A stretch of 64,000 bases of DNA from Alsobacter metallidurans (GTDB taxonomy: Bacteria; Pseudomonadota; Alphaproteobacteria; Rhizobiales; Beijerinckiaceae), in the NCBI RefSeq assembly GCF_014636935.1, contig NZ_BMES01000003.1:62001-126000 (forward strand). The letters run 5' to 3'. How positions within the stretch are numbered: position 1 is the stretch's first letter; each line of letters begins with the position of its first letter. Under the pieces are notes generated by a model. That model was not told where the DNA came from. It ran no database searches and was given only the letters and a program-made list of their open reading frames with translations. Positions 53,074 to 63,149 of the stretch are shown here, in pieces. The position numbers and the translations under genes are program-made.

Positions 53074-53455
53074 CGTTTTGTCCTCGTGTTCATCCGGCTC
53101 TGTCCGCGTGTGCGAACGGCCGTCTTCTTTGCAGTTGTGATCCGGCGTGGATCATGCGCCGGCGAGAACAGCCTTTCAGCCAGGTCCCGCGCCAGCACGA
53201 AGCCGCGCGCAAGCCTTGCGGGCTGCGCGCGAAGCGGTTTGCCTACAGGCGGCCGGCTTGCGTGTCAATCGCCGCCGGGCTCATCCCGGCGCGAACACGC
53301 CTCCCGCAGCGCGCGCCGAACGCCCTTGCCATGCCGACGACGGCTGTGTAGAACGCCCACGCTCGACCGGGCCAGTCCACCACGACTGCCCACCGAGCCG
53401 CGTCCGGGATCGCCAACCACGCCCCGAACGCCGCCGGTTTCGCCCGGACCTCTGC
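53074..53455. other. Intergenic region between rplU and tRNA-Ser
   Basis: A 382-bp gap with no supported gene. It must hold the rplU-rpmA promoter and leader and the tRNA-Ser promoter. The short frames in it are shadows or read into the tRNA. I found no clear hairpin or -35/-10 pair that I would name. Confidence 0.4.
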
Positions 53456-53545
53456 GGAGAGGTGGCAGAGTGGTTGAATGCACCGCACTCGAAATGCGGC
53501 ATGGGTGCAAGCCCATCGGGAGTTCGAATCTCCCCCTCTCCGCCA
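53456..53545 (+). tRNA. tRNA-Ser (anticodon CGA)
   Basis: 90 nt including an encoded CCA. The acceptor pairs GGAGAGG with CCTCTCC; the anticodon loop CTCGAAA gives CGA for UCG codons; a long variable arm and a GTTCGAATC T-loop are present, as in class II Ser tRNAs. Confidence 0.97.
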
Positions 53546-54212
53546 CTGCCCCTGCAAGCTATTAATGTCGCTGAAGTTTCTCTATCGCGTCACCGTAGAC
53601 TTATATTGGGTTGAATAACCCTCGTGTCCCGTGCGTCGGCGCAAGCCGTCATTGCTGCACCGCAGTTGGAAATTAACTTCAACGCCAAAATAGGCAGTGC
53701 CTTGGCGCGATCGCAGCGGAGGACGCGATGGTTTCGGCCGACGAAATCCATCGGCTTGCGGTAGGCTACTTTCTCGACGATCCGGGGTTCGAAGACATTG
53801 CTCCCCAAGTAGTACAGGCCGCAAACCGTTTTCGAGACAAGGGATGATCATTCCTGCTTGTTTGGACGAACCCGAATTGCTCGCGCGTCCACACATTGAG
53901 CATCATGAGCAAAGGCCTAAACCGCCGGTGGGGGCGTTGGGCGGCTCGCCGCAGTTTCGGTGGTCGGTCCGGACCGTTGGTTCGACTTCGGAATACTTAA
54001 AGTCCTATTGGACCGCTCAGAGAGTTCCGCCACTCGCACTCGGGCCTCCATTCGATGGCGTAAATCTTGGCGAGATGTCTGCAGATGGCCGGAGATGGTG
54101 AAAACGTCTGGAATTCACTGAGCGAACACGAAGTTTTTTATCGGCCTTGCGACACCAGACGCATTCGTTCCATTTCGCTGCTAATCGCATTCCATCGTGA
54201 GAAACGAAGGTG
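53546..54212. other. Weakly coding stretch after tRNA-Ser
   Basis: 667 bp without a recognisable gene, of lower GC by eye than the rest. Small frames exist on both strands; the best is a 39-codon frame at 53728-53847 with GGAGG before its ATG, overlapping by 4 bases (ATGA) an 85-codon frame at 53844-54101. Neither resembles a family I know. It may be the remnant of an insertion at the tRNA. Confidence 0.35.
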
Positions 54213-55157
54213 TCAGATCTCGATTTCGTCAATCGGTTGCGGGGGTAGCTGGCTTTCGATCTTCAGCACGGCGTCCATGTAGGCTCTCGTCGCCGGGGAC
54301 AGTGTCCGAGCCTTGCGCCATATGAAGCCGTAGTTAAGGGTGAGGAACGGCGCCTTGATAAGAGGCGCCAGCCTGCCGGTTGAAATCTCGGCCGCAACCA
54401 TAAACGGCAGAGCTGCGGCAAGCGCGTCGCTGGCCATAGCCATCTCTGTCATGGCCTGGAACGTTTCCGTCACGATCCGTGGCTCGAATCGTTGATTAAC
54501 GGGGTCGAAGCATCCGTAGGGCTTGTCAGCTGCGGGAAGGCTTCGTCCGACCCTGCCGGGGACAACCGGGCCGACCCAGGGGAAGTCCAAGCAATCGGAG
54601 AGCGTAAGGCCCGGTCGGGAGGGCAGCGGATGGCCTGCCCGGCAAAAAAACGTGACCGCGCCCCGGCGAACTGGCCTTACGTCGAGATCTGCTGAGCCTT
54701 CCGCTTCGCTCAGGTCGGCAAATGCGAGGTCGACGTGGCCTCCTTTGGCCGCTTCAACAGCATCCACCCAGTTCATGACGCGCAGATCGATCGAGAGCCG
54801 CGGGTGCTCGTTCGATAGCAAGGCTGCGGCCGCTTGCCCCGATATGGCTGCAGGATAGGGCCCCATGGCGACGACCAGCTCGCCAACCTCGAGCCCCTTA
54901 AGCAGGGTGATCTCCCGCGAGAGATCCGAAAAGCTGTTGACCACCTGTGCCCCGTGTTTGAGCACGATCTTACCGAAAGCGGTCGGCAGCATCGTCCCGC
55001 GATCGAACAACAATTCGCCGACATCGGATTCAAGCAGGGCCAGCGCCCGCGATACCGCTGGCTGGGTTATTCCAAGCACCGAAGCGGCTCGACCGAAGGG
55101 TCGGTGCTCGGCCAAGGCTCGGACGAGCTCGACGTCCCTGAGGGATGTTAATGACAT
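54213..55157 (-). CDS. LysR-family transcriptional regulator
   Basis: A 314-residue LysR protein: winged helix-turn-helix (RAASVLGITQPAVSRALALLE, about 22-42) and a substrate-binding domain (about 90-300). It is divergent from the arylsulfatase gene with 178 bp between starts, so it most likely regulates that operon, perhaps in response to a sulfate ester or sulfur state. The inducer is unknown. Confidence 0.9.
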   Translation of the reverse strand: MSLTSLRDVELVRALAEHRPFGRAASVLGITQPAVSRALALLESDVGELLFDRGTMLPTAFGKIVLKHGAQVVNSFSDLSREITLLKGLEVGELVVAMGPYPAAISGQAAAALLSNEHPRLSIDLRVMNWVDAVEAAKGGHVDLAFADLSEAEGSADLDVRPVRRGAVTFFCRAGHPLPSRPGLTLSDCLDFPWVGPVVPGRVGRSLPAADKPYGCFDPVNQRFEPRIVTETFQAMTEMAMASDALAAALPFMVAAEISTGRLAPLIKAPFLTLNYGFIWRKARTLSPATRAYMDAVLKIESQLPPQPIDEIEI

Positions 55158-55160
55158 CGT

Positions 55161-55210
55161 GTTATAACCGGATCACCGACGGTAATCGCTCAGGCTGATT
55201 TTATTATAAC
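55161..55210. promoter_or_regulatory. Candidate LysR site upstream of the arylsulfatase gene
   Basis: GTTATAA (55161-55167) and TTATAAC (55204-55210) are perfect inverted repeats, centres 43 bp apart (about four helical turns), in the AT-rich gap between the LysR and sulfatase genes. LysR proteins bind a recognition and an activation site of this kind. Confidence 0.45.
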
Positions 55211-55335
55211 TACTTATTGACCGCTATGGCCTCTGGCGGCGAAGGTTTCGGTGCTCCCGACCCCCGGCCTGAGGGGAGCGCGATATCCCCCGATCTGCCA
55301 TTAGGGGCTAACCCCCCTCTCATTGGGAGGTCACC

Positions 55336-57000
55336 ATGTATCGTTTCGTCGCCAGGCCCTCGGCGTCTATCGCCACAAGCCTCCTGCTGATCGGCATTGC
55401 CGCTTCGGCAAACGCCCAGCAGCCGCAAAAGCCCAACATTCTCTTTATCGTCTCCGATGACACAGGCTATGGCGACCTCGGTCCCTACGGGGGCGGCGAG
55501 GGCCGCGGGATGCCAACGCCCAGCATTGACCGTCTCGCGAGCGAAGGCATGACCTTCTTCTCCTTCTACGCTCAGCCGAGTTGCACCCCAGGCCGTGCCG
55601 CGATGCAAACGGGTCGCATTCCCAACCGCAGCGGCATGACAACCGTGGCCTTCCAGGGCGAGGGCGGCGGCCTGCCGGCGGCCGAGTGGACGCTCGCATC
55701 CGTGCTTAAACAGGGCGGCTACAAGACCTACTTCACGGGCAAGTGGCACCTCGGCGAGGCCGACTATGCACTGCCGACCGCCCAGGGCTACGACGTGATG
55801 AAGTACGCCGGGCTCTACCACCTAAACGCCTACACCTATGGCGATCCGACCTGGTTCCCCGACATGGATCCGGAACTGCGGGCCATGTTCAACCGTGTCA
55901 CAAAGGGCGCACTGTCGGGCAAGGCCGGAGAGACGCCGGTGGAGGAGTTCAAGATCAACGGCCAGTACGTCAACACGCCGGCGATCGACGGCAAACCGGG
56001 GGTGGTGGGCATCCCCCACTTCGACAGCTATGTGGAGAAAGCCGCCATCGAGTTTCTCGACGACGCCGCAAAGACTCCGAACCAGCCGTTTTACATCAAC
56101 GTGAACTTCATGAAGGTTCACCAGCCCAACCTGCCGGCTCCCGAGTTCGAGAACAAGTCGCTCAACAAGACAAAATACGCCGACAGCGTCGTCGAACTCG
56201 ACACGCGCATCGGCCGCATCATGGAAAAGCTGCGCGCCACCGGCATGGATAAGAACACGCTGGTGTTCTACACCACCGACAACGGCGCCTGGCAGGACGT
56301 GTATCCGGACGCGGGCTACACCCCGTTCCGTGGCACCAAGGGCACCGTGCGCGAGGGCGGCAACCGCGTGCCCGCCATTGCCGTGTGGCCCGGCAAGATC
56401 AAACCGCAGCTCAGGAACCACGACATCGTCGGCGGCCTCGACCTGATGGCCACCTTCGCTAACGTCGCCGGCATCAAGCTGCCCGAGAAGGACCGCGAGG
56501 GCCAGCCGATCGTCTTCGATAGCTACGACATGACGCCGCTGCTCACCGGCGCCGGCAAGTCGGCCCGCAACAACTGGTTCTATTTCACCGAGAACGAACT
56601 GACCCCCGGCGCAACGCGCGTGGGCCACTACAAGGCGGTGTTCAATCTGCGCGGCGACAACGGCGTGGCCACCGGCGGCATGGCTGTCGACACCAACCTC
56701 GGCTGGAAAGGCCCGGAGAAGTACGTCGCGATCGTGCCCCAGGTCTTTGACCTCTGGCAGGACCCGCAGGAGCGCTACGACATCTTCATGAACAACTACA
56801 CGGAGCGCACCTGGACGATGGTGACCATCAGCGCCGAGATCAAGAAGCTGATGGAGACCTACGTGAAGTACCCGCCGCGCAAGCTCCAGAGCATGGGCTA
56901 CGACGGCCCGGTGGAGATCTCGAAGTACGAGAAGTTCCAGTGGGTGCGCGAGCAGCTCGCCAAGGAAGGCGTCCGCATTCCCCTGCCCACGGGCAACTGA
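55336..57000 (+). CDS. Exported arylsulfatase, cysteine type
   Basis: A 554-residue type I sulfatase. A signal peptide (about 1-27, cleaved after ANA) sends it to the periplasm. The formylglycine motif is C83-T-P-G-R87, so it needs a formylglycine-generating enzyme, which is not in this window. Metal-binding residues are seen in VSDDTGYGD and TTDNGAW, and FTGKWHLG is conserved. It releases sulfate from organic sulfate esters. GGGAGG precedes the ATG. It heads an operon with a lipoprotein and a HAD phosphatase. Confidence 0.93.
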   Translation: MYRFVARPSASIATSLLLIGIAASANAQQPQKPNILFIVSDDTGYGDLGPYGGGEGRGMPTPSIDRLASEGMTFFSFYAQPSCTPGRAAMQTGRIPNRSGMTTVAFQGEGGGLPAAEWTLASVLKQGGYKTYFTGKWHLGEADYALPTAQGYDVMKYAGLYHLNAYTYGDPTWFPDMDPELRAMFNRVTKGALSGKAGETPVEEFKINGQYVNTPAIDGKPGVVGIPHFDSYVEKAAIEFLDDAAKTPNQPFYINVNFMKVHQPNLPAPEFENKSLNKTKYADSVVELDTRIGRIMEKLRATGMDKNTLVFYTTDNGAWQDVYPDAGYTPFRGTKGTVREGGNRVPAIAVWPGKIKPQLRNHDIVGGLDLMATFANVAGIKLPEKDREGQPIVFDSYDMTPLLTGAGKSARNNWFYFTENELTPGATRVGHYKAVFNLRGDNGVATGGMAVDTNLGWKGPEKYVAIVPQVFDLWQDPQERYDIFMNNYTERTWTMVTISAEIKKLMETYVKYPPRKLQSMGYDGPVEISKYEKFQWVREQLAKEGVRIPLPTGN

Positions 57001-57204
57001 CGACCGGCGCGGGCCCACGGAGGTCCGCGCTTCCGTCTCTCTGCGTGAACGCCGCGCCCTCCGACCAAGGACCAGACCCTTACCAGAATCCTCGCAATAA
57101 GCAGCAGATCACGGTTCCCACGGACCAAAACGCCTTCGACTTCGGCGCCTAGGGCCCCGATCCCTGGGCCTACTGACCACCACAGCACGGACCGGAGCAT
57201 CCCC

Positions 57205-57417
57205 ATGAAGACTATCGCTCTCCTCGCCTTCGCCGTGCTCCTGGCCGGGTGCCAGACCCAGGGGGATCGGATGGCCCAGCTGCAGCAAATCTGCGCGGAC
57301 CCCGGCAACCGAGCGGCGGGGAGCTTCTACTACCAGGAATGCCAGAGCCTTTATCCGCTCACCGCCCAGCAGCGGCAACAGGGCGAGGCGTTGGCGCGCG
57401 GAGTCGGAGCCGAGTAG
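57205..57417 (+). CDS. Small lipoprotein
   Basis: A 70-residue protein with a type II signal peptide ending in the lipobox LLAGC (C16); the mature part has two more cysteines (QQICADPGN and YYQECQSLYP). GGAGC precedes the ATG. It lies between the sulfatase and the HAD phosphatase and is probably co-expressed. I do not recognise a named family. Confidence 0.75.
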   Translation: MKTIALLAFAVLLAGCQTQGDRMAQLQQICADPGNRAAGSFYYQECQSLYPLTAQQRQQGEALARGVGAE

Positions 57418-57453
57418 CCCCGGCGCCGCCTCGAACGCGGAAGGGAGCGCACC

Positions 57454-58467
57454 ATGCACAACATCACGCGTCGCGCCATCGGCCAGGGGGCCCTCAGCCT
57501 GGCCATGCTTGGGGGGCCGCTGCTCGGCTCACCGGCCCTGGCGCAGTCCGATCCCCTGCCGTTGTGGAACGACGGCGCCGCGAGGCGCGCGATCCTCGCC
57601 TTCGTCGCAGCCGCGACCACACCCGGAACGCCGGACTTCGTGCCCCCCGACCAGCGGATCGCCGTGTTCGACAATGACGGCACGCTGTGGCCGGAGCAGC
57701 CGATGTACGGCCAGCTCGCCTTCGCCCTGGACCGGGTGAGAGCTCTGGCGCCGCTTAACCCCGCCTGGAAAAACCGCCAGCCCTTCAAGGCGGTGCTCGA
57801 CGGCGACCTGAAGGCGTTGGCGGAAGCTGGCGAGCGCGGTCTCGTCGAGTTGGTTATGGCTGCTCATGCGGGCATGACAGCAAGCGATTTCACCGGGATC
57901 GTGGAACGCTGGCTGGCAAGCGCCCGACATCCGCATTTCGGCCGGCCTTACACAGACCTCGCCTACCAGCCGATGCTGGAGGTCATGGCCTACCTACGCG
58001 CCAACGGCTTCCGCACGTTTATCGTCTCCGGCGGCGGGGTCGAGTTCATGCGGCCATGGACCGAGCGGGTCTACGGCGTGCCGCCGGGGCAGGTCATCGG
58101 CTCCAGCATCAAAACGAGGTTCGAGATGCGCGACGGCCGGCCCGAGCTGTTCAGGCTGCCCGAAATCGACTTCATCGATGACGGCCCGGGCAAGCCGGTG
58201 GGCATAAACGCCCACATCGGCCAGCGCCCCGTCGCCGCCTTCGGCAACTCCGACGGGGACCTCCAGATGCTGCAATGGACGACGCTCGCCGGCCGCCGCA
58301 GCCTAGGCGTCCTGATCCACCACACGGACGCCGCCCGCGAATTCGCCTATGACCGCGATTCGGAGTTCGGGCGGCTCGACAAAGCGCTGGATGCCGCTCC
58401 TGGCAACGGCTGGTCCATTGTCAACATGAAGGACGACTGGAAGCAGGTTTTCGCCTTCGACAGGTGA
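57454..58467 (+). CDS. Exported HAD-superfamily phosphatase
   Basis: A 337-residue haloacid dehalogenase-type hydrolase. The N-terminus has a possible Tat signal (ITRRAIGQGALSLAML, cleaved after ALA). Motif I is FDNDGTLW, motif II the Ser of FIVSGGG, and motif IV GNSDGD, as in SerB-like phosphatases. It probably cleaves phosphate monoesters in the periplasm. Its place after an arylsulfatase and lipoprotein suggests a shared scavenging role for sulfate and phosphate esters. Confidence 0.87.
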   Translation: MHNITRRAIGQGALSLAMLGGPLLGSPALAQSDPLPLWNDGAARRAILAFVAAATTPGTPDFVPPDQRIAVFDNDGTLWPEQPMYGQLAFALDRVRALAPLNPAWKNRQPFKAVLDGDLKALAEAGERGLVELVMAAHAGMTASDFTGIVERWLASARHPHFGRPYTDLAYQPMLEVMAYLRANGFRTFIVSGGGVEFMRPWTERVYGVPPGQVIGSSIKTRFEMRDGRPELFRLPEIDFIDDGPGKPVGINAHIGQRPVAAFGNSDGDLQMLQWTTLAGRRSLGVLIHHTDAAREFAYDRDSEFGRLDKALDAAPGNGWSIVNMKDDWKQVFAFDR

Positions 58468-58736
58468 TGCCCGTCGTCGCCCGCCTCCGCGGGAACCGGT
58501 CCACAGCGCCTTCGCGGGCTCGTCAAGTTGGAACGGCGTCGTCGCGGAATTGAACGGTCTCCCGGCCCTCGCTCCAGGCGACGCCTCGGCCCCGACCAAA
58601 CAGATTTCCATCATGCCTGGGTTAGGCCAGTCTCCTGCACCGTGCGAATTGGACCAAGTTCGCGGGCTTTTGAAAAGCTGATTGGACGTCGGGAACGCCG
58701 CACCCCGACATCCCGCCCCGGCGGGGGGCCGGTCTC

Positions 58737-60494
58737 TTACCCCAGCACATAGCGGCCAGGAGCCCGGACCAACGCCTGCGGGCCCCGTCCGGAGACAGGC
58801 GGCTCTCTCCGTTCCCCTTGGCCGTGCTGCGTCAGCCATGCGAACCAGAACGGCCACCATGAGCCATTCTGGACAGCGACGTCACGAAGCCAGTGTTCGG
58901 GCTCAAGATGGGGAGCCTGGGGCCGGGACGTTGCGACGCGGAAGTGTCGGTCGGTACGGCCTGGGGGCGAGACGATGCCCTGATTGTGTCCTCCGTTGGT
59001 GAGCACGAACGTCACCTCCGACTGGGTGAGACCGTGCACCTTGAAGACCGAGCGCCAGGGCGCGACGTGGTCCCATTCCGTGCCGACCGCGAAAATCGGC
59101 ACGTGGATATCGTGGAGCGAAACGAGATCCGAGCCCACCGCTAGGCGGCCCTCAACGAGGTCGTTGTTGAGGTAGAGCTTGCGCAGGTACTCGCTGTGCA
59201 TGGCCGCGGGCATCCGCGTGGCGTCGGCCGCCCAGGCAGCGATGTCGCCGACCGGCTCGCGCTCGCCCAGCAGATATTGGTGGATCATGCGCGACCAGAT
59301 CAAGTCGTTGGAGCGCAACAGGTGGAACGTGCCGGCCATGCGCGAGGCGTCGAGCACGCCGCGCTCCAACATCATGTCCTCCAGTATCGAGATCTGGCTA
59401 TCGTTGATGAAGAGGCTGAGTTCGCCCGCCTCCCGGAAATCCGTCTGCGCGGCCAGCAGGGTGAGGCTCTGGAGCCGATTGTCTGCATCGCGCGCCATGG
59501 CGGCCGCCGTGATCGCCGCGAGCGTACCGCCGATGCAGTAGCCGACCAGATGAGCCCTCCGTGCGTTGGACGCCTCAAGGGCGGTTGCCAAAGCTGGCAA
59601 CACGCCCAGTGTGCGGTAGTCGTCCAGCCGCAGGTCGCGGTCACTCTCGTCCGGGTTCTTCCACGAGATCATGTAGACCGTGAAGCCCTCATCGACGAGA
59701 TGCTTCACAAGAGAGTTATGAGGCTGCAGGTCGAGAACGTAGTATTTCATGATCCAGGCCGGGACGATGACCACCGGCTGCGGCTGGACGAGTTCGGTTG
59801 TCGGCTCGTACTGGATCACTTCGACGAGCCGGTTCTGCAAGATGACCCGGCCTCTGGTGCGTGCGACCGTCTCGCCGGGCCGAAATGCGTCGGCTCCCGC
59901 GGGCGGCGTGCCTGTTGCAAGGCGGCGCCAGTCGTCGAGCGCGATGCCCGCGCCAGCAAGGAGATTGGCTCCTCGGCTCTGCACCGTCGCTTCGAGCACT
60001 TCCGGGTTGGTGAGCGGGCTGTTCGAAGGGGCCATGCAGTCGAGCAGTTGCCGCCCCACGAAGCGCAGTAGGGCCAAGTGATGCTCGCTGGGTCCATGGA
60101 TATCCCGCGTAGCCTCATCGACCCCACGTTCCAGAGCCAACAGGCTCTCGGCGAAGATCGCGAAAGGCCAGCGCCCCCAGGACAGGCTCCTGAAGCGACG
60201 ATCCTGCGGCAGGGAGTGGTTGCCGGGCTCGCATTCGCGGCTGTTGAGCAGCATGCTGATATTAAGGGCGGCGAGGCGGCCGGCTTCCCGCGTCCAGCTT
60301 GCGCCAATCTCGGCGCCGCGCGCGGGCGAAATCGCGAGGTGCATGGCCCAATCCATCCAGGCCTCGGCGAGGCCGATGGGCGAGAAGCCCCAGCACAGGT
60401 TTCCGATCGCGGCGTGCAGCAACCGGTCTGCGGGGTTCTCGTCGAAAGCCGCAGACGTCGCTATCCCGGCAGGCTCGACCGGCGCGTGCCTCAT
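58737..60494 (-). CDS. phaC: Poly(3-hydroxyalkanoate) synthase family protein
   Basis: A 585-residue PHA synthase from the ATG at 60494. The alpha/beta hydrolase triad is complete: C320 (GYCIGG, the lipase-box variant), D475 (EWDHVAPW) and H503 (NGGHNQG). The N-terminal 200 residues are the less conserved synthase lead. It polymerises hydroxyacyl-CoA into storage granules. No phaA, phaB or phaR is nearby, so it may be an accessory synthase. A frame running to 60725 would add 77 residues of non-native character. It is divergent from a phasin gene. Confidence 0.92.
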   Translation of the reverse strand: MRHAPVEPAGIATSAAFDENPADRLLHAAIGNLCWGFSPIGLAEAWMDWAMHLAISPARGAEIGASWTREAGRLAALNISMLLNSRECEPGNHSLPQDRRFRSLSWGRWPFAIFAESLLALERGVDEATRDIHGPSEHHLALLRFVGRQLLDCMAPSNSPLTNPEVLEATVQSRGANLLAGAGIALDDWRRLATGTPPAGADAFRPGETVARTRGRVILQNRLVEVIQYEPTTELVQPQPVVIVPAWIMKYYVLDLQPHNSLVKHLVDEGFTVYMISWKNPDESDRDLRLDDYRTLGVLPALATALEASNARRAHLVGYCIGGTLAAITAAAMARDADNRLQSLTLLAAQTDFREAGELSLFINDSQISILEDMMLERGVLDASRMAGTFHLLRSNDLIWSRMIHQYLLGEREPVGDIAAWAADATRMPAAMHSEYLRKLYLNNDLVEGRLAVGSDLVSLHDIHVPIFAVGTEWDHVAPWRSVFKVHGLTQSEVTFVLTNGGHNQGIVSPPGRTDRHFRVATSRPQAPHLEPEHWLRDVAVQNGSWWPFWFAWLTQHGQGERREPPVSGRGPQALVRAPGRYVLG

Positions 60495-60575
60495 CTGCGT
60501 AGCGCCCACCTTACCCTGGACGGTCACGGCGAGCCCCCCGTTGTGAGTCCCCGCCCGCAACGCGAGGGGCTTCCG

Positions 60576-60593
60576 GGACGACGTCGTTCGTCC
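60576..60593. promoter_or_regulatory. Palindrome between phaC and the phasin gene
   Basis: GGACGACGTCGTTCGTCC: 6-bp arms GGACGA and TCGTCC around CGTCGT. It lies midway in the 224-bp divergent gap and could be an operator for both genes. It does not match the CTGC/GCAG pattern of known PhaR sites. Confidence 0.35.
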
Positions 60594-60718
60594 GCGGCAG
60601 TCTACGAGACCCGCGCGGCAGCGGCGTTGATGCAGATCACGGCCCCGCCATACGCGGGCATGCGAGGCTAACGCTTGGACGTTGCGCACCAAGCGCGGCC
60701 CAAACTGGGAGACGAGCG

Positions 60719-61117
60719 ATGACAAGTTCTAGCCATCCCAAGACGGCCACAATCCCGCTTCAACAGCCGTTCGGAACAGTCGAGGATGTTTCGAGGGCCC
60801 TGCAAGGCCAGATGGCGGCAGTGGCTGCCATTCCCCGCGCCATCATGGAAGCGCAGCTCACAATTGGGTCCGAGCTGTTTATTTTCCTGGCCCGCCGGCT
60901 CAAGGCGCAGGCGGAGCTCTGGCACGAGTTGAGCCAGAGCCGCGAATTCCTGGGTGCGGTGCAGGCACAGCGTCGATTTGCCGACAAGGCGGCGAGCGAC
61001 TACTCCGCCGAGGCCAGCGAGATGGCCACGATGCTGAGCCGGGAGGTGGGTGTCGTCTCGAACGCGGCAAGCGAAGCCGTCGCCGCCGCGACTGCATCCG
61101 GAAAGATCGCCGCGTGA
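60719..61117 (+). CDS. Phasin-family protein
   Basis: A 132-residue helical protein of phasin type, with long amphipathic helices (about 20-125) and AFL-type hydrophobic faces. Phasins coat PHA granules; its place divergent from phaC supports that. GGGAG lies 7 bases before the ATG. The sequence signature is weak on its own, so the call leans on the neighbour. Confidence 0.75.
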   Translation: MTSSSHPKTATIPLQQPFGTVEDVSRALQGQMAAVAAIPRAIMEAQLTIGSELFIFLARRLKAQAELWHELSQSREFLGAVQAQRRFADKAASDYSAEASEMATMLSREVGVVSNAASEAVAAATASGKIAA

Positions 61118-61246
61118 TCGATGGGTCATCGCCGCCTAGCGATCCCCGGAGGCGGGGCCAGCAGCCGGCGCCGTCCCTTGCGACGGCGCCGCCCTCGACG
61201 ACGCCTCCGACCTAATCGTCAGAGCTGCCGCGGGCTGGGTGCCCAA

Positions 61247-61922
<676 letters not shown>

Positions 61923-61930
<8 letters not shown>

Positions 61931-63149
61931 GGATCGCCTCCACGGGATCGAGCTTCGCGGCGCGCAGAGCCGGCGCGGTCCCGGCCGCAACGCCCGTGAT
62001 TGTCGCAAGAGCCATCGCGGCTACGAAGAGCGTGGGCTCCAGAATGAGGGGGAAGAGCTCGGCGCCATCCGCTTGTCGCGCATAGCGGTGCCACACGACA
62101 AGGGCTGCAGCGCCCAGGACCGAGCCGAAAGCCGACCCCGCGAACCCGAGCACTCCGCCCTGGATCAGGAACACGCGCAGGACCTGCGCGCGGCGGGCTC
62201 CCATCGCGCGCAAGATGCCGATGTCCTTTGATCGCTGGATCACGGAAACAACCAGAACGGCTGCGATGCCGAATGCGACTGACAGCCCCACGAACAGCCG
62301 GATGATCGTATTGGAGGTTTGTTGCGCCTTCACGGCAGTGAAAAACTGGGCGTTAGTCTTGATCCAGCTGTCCGCCTCGACGGGGCTGACAGCGGCGATG
62401 TCCTGCGCGATGGTCTCGGCCGCGTAGATGTCCTTCACGGTTACATCGATGGTGGTCGCGCCGCCGATCAGGTTCAGGAGGCTTTGCGCGGTCCGAAGGG
62501 CCACGTAGGCGTTGCGTCCGTTCACCCCCTTGTTGCCGAGGTCGAAAATCGCCGTGATGGTCAGGCTACGACCTTCGGCCGCCGCCGAAGCGACGTTCAA
62601 CTTGTCGCCCACCGATGCGCCGAGCTCCTTCGCGAGTTCAGTCCCGACGATGACGTCGTCGCTGCCGAGCCGCATCTCTCCGGCGACGATATAGTCAGGC
62701 ATTCTGACGATCTGGAAATACAGAGCGGGGTCCATTCCGGTGACATTGATGCTGCGGCTCGCGGAGCCGCGTACCGCGAGCGCTGAACCCGTCGCCGTGG
62801 GCGCGACCATGTTCACGTCGGGGCGTCCGCTAATCTCGGCGGCGATCCGTTGCCACTGGTCGATCGAGATTACCCGCTGAGTTGGACGCTGCACGATCGC
62901 GGCCTCGACGACCCCCGGCCCGGCGCGAAGCGGCCGCGCCACCTCGTCGGGCGGCAAGATCTGAATGTGGGGCTGGGACGTCAGAACCCGCCTGATGAAG
63001 TTCGCCTGCAACCCGGCCAGCATGGCCGACATGAAGACTATGACGGCGACGCCGATCGACACTCCGCCAAGGATGAACCCGGTTTGCAGGCGGCCTTCGG
63101 CGAGGAAGCGAAGCGCCGCGATCCACTCGAAGGGCAGCCAGCGTGTCAT
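61923..63149 (-). CDS. FtsX/MacB-type ABC transporter permease
   Basis: A 408-residue permease with one N-terminal helix (about 22-45), a large periplasmic MacB-type domain (about 50-270) and three C-terminal helices containing [17 protein letters not shown], the FtsX signature. The ATG at 63149 overlaps the adaptor stop by 4 bases. With the ATPase and the HlyD adaptor it forms a MacAB-like tripartite exporter; substrate unknown. Confidence 0.92.

Noticed and set aside
58712-58725. Hairpin CCCGCC/GGCGGG as a terminator of phaC
   Set aside because: The loop would be only two bases and no T run follows on the minus strand.
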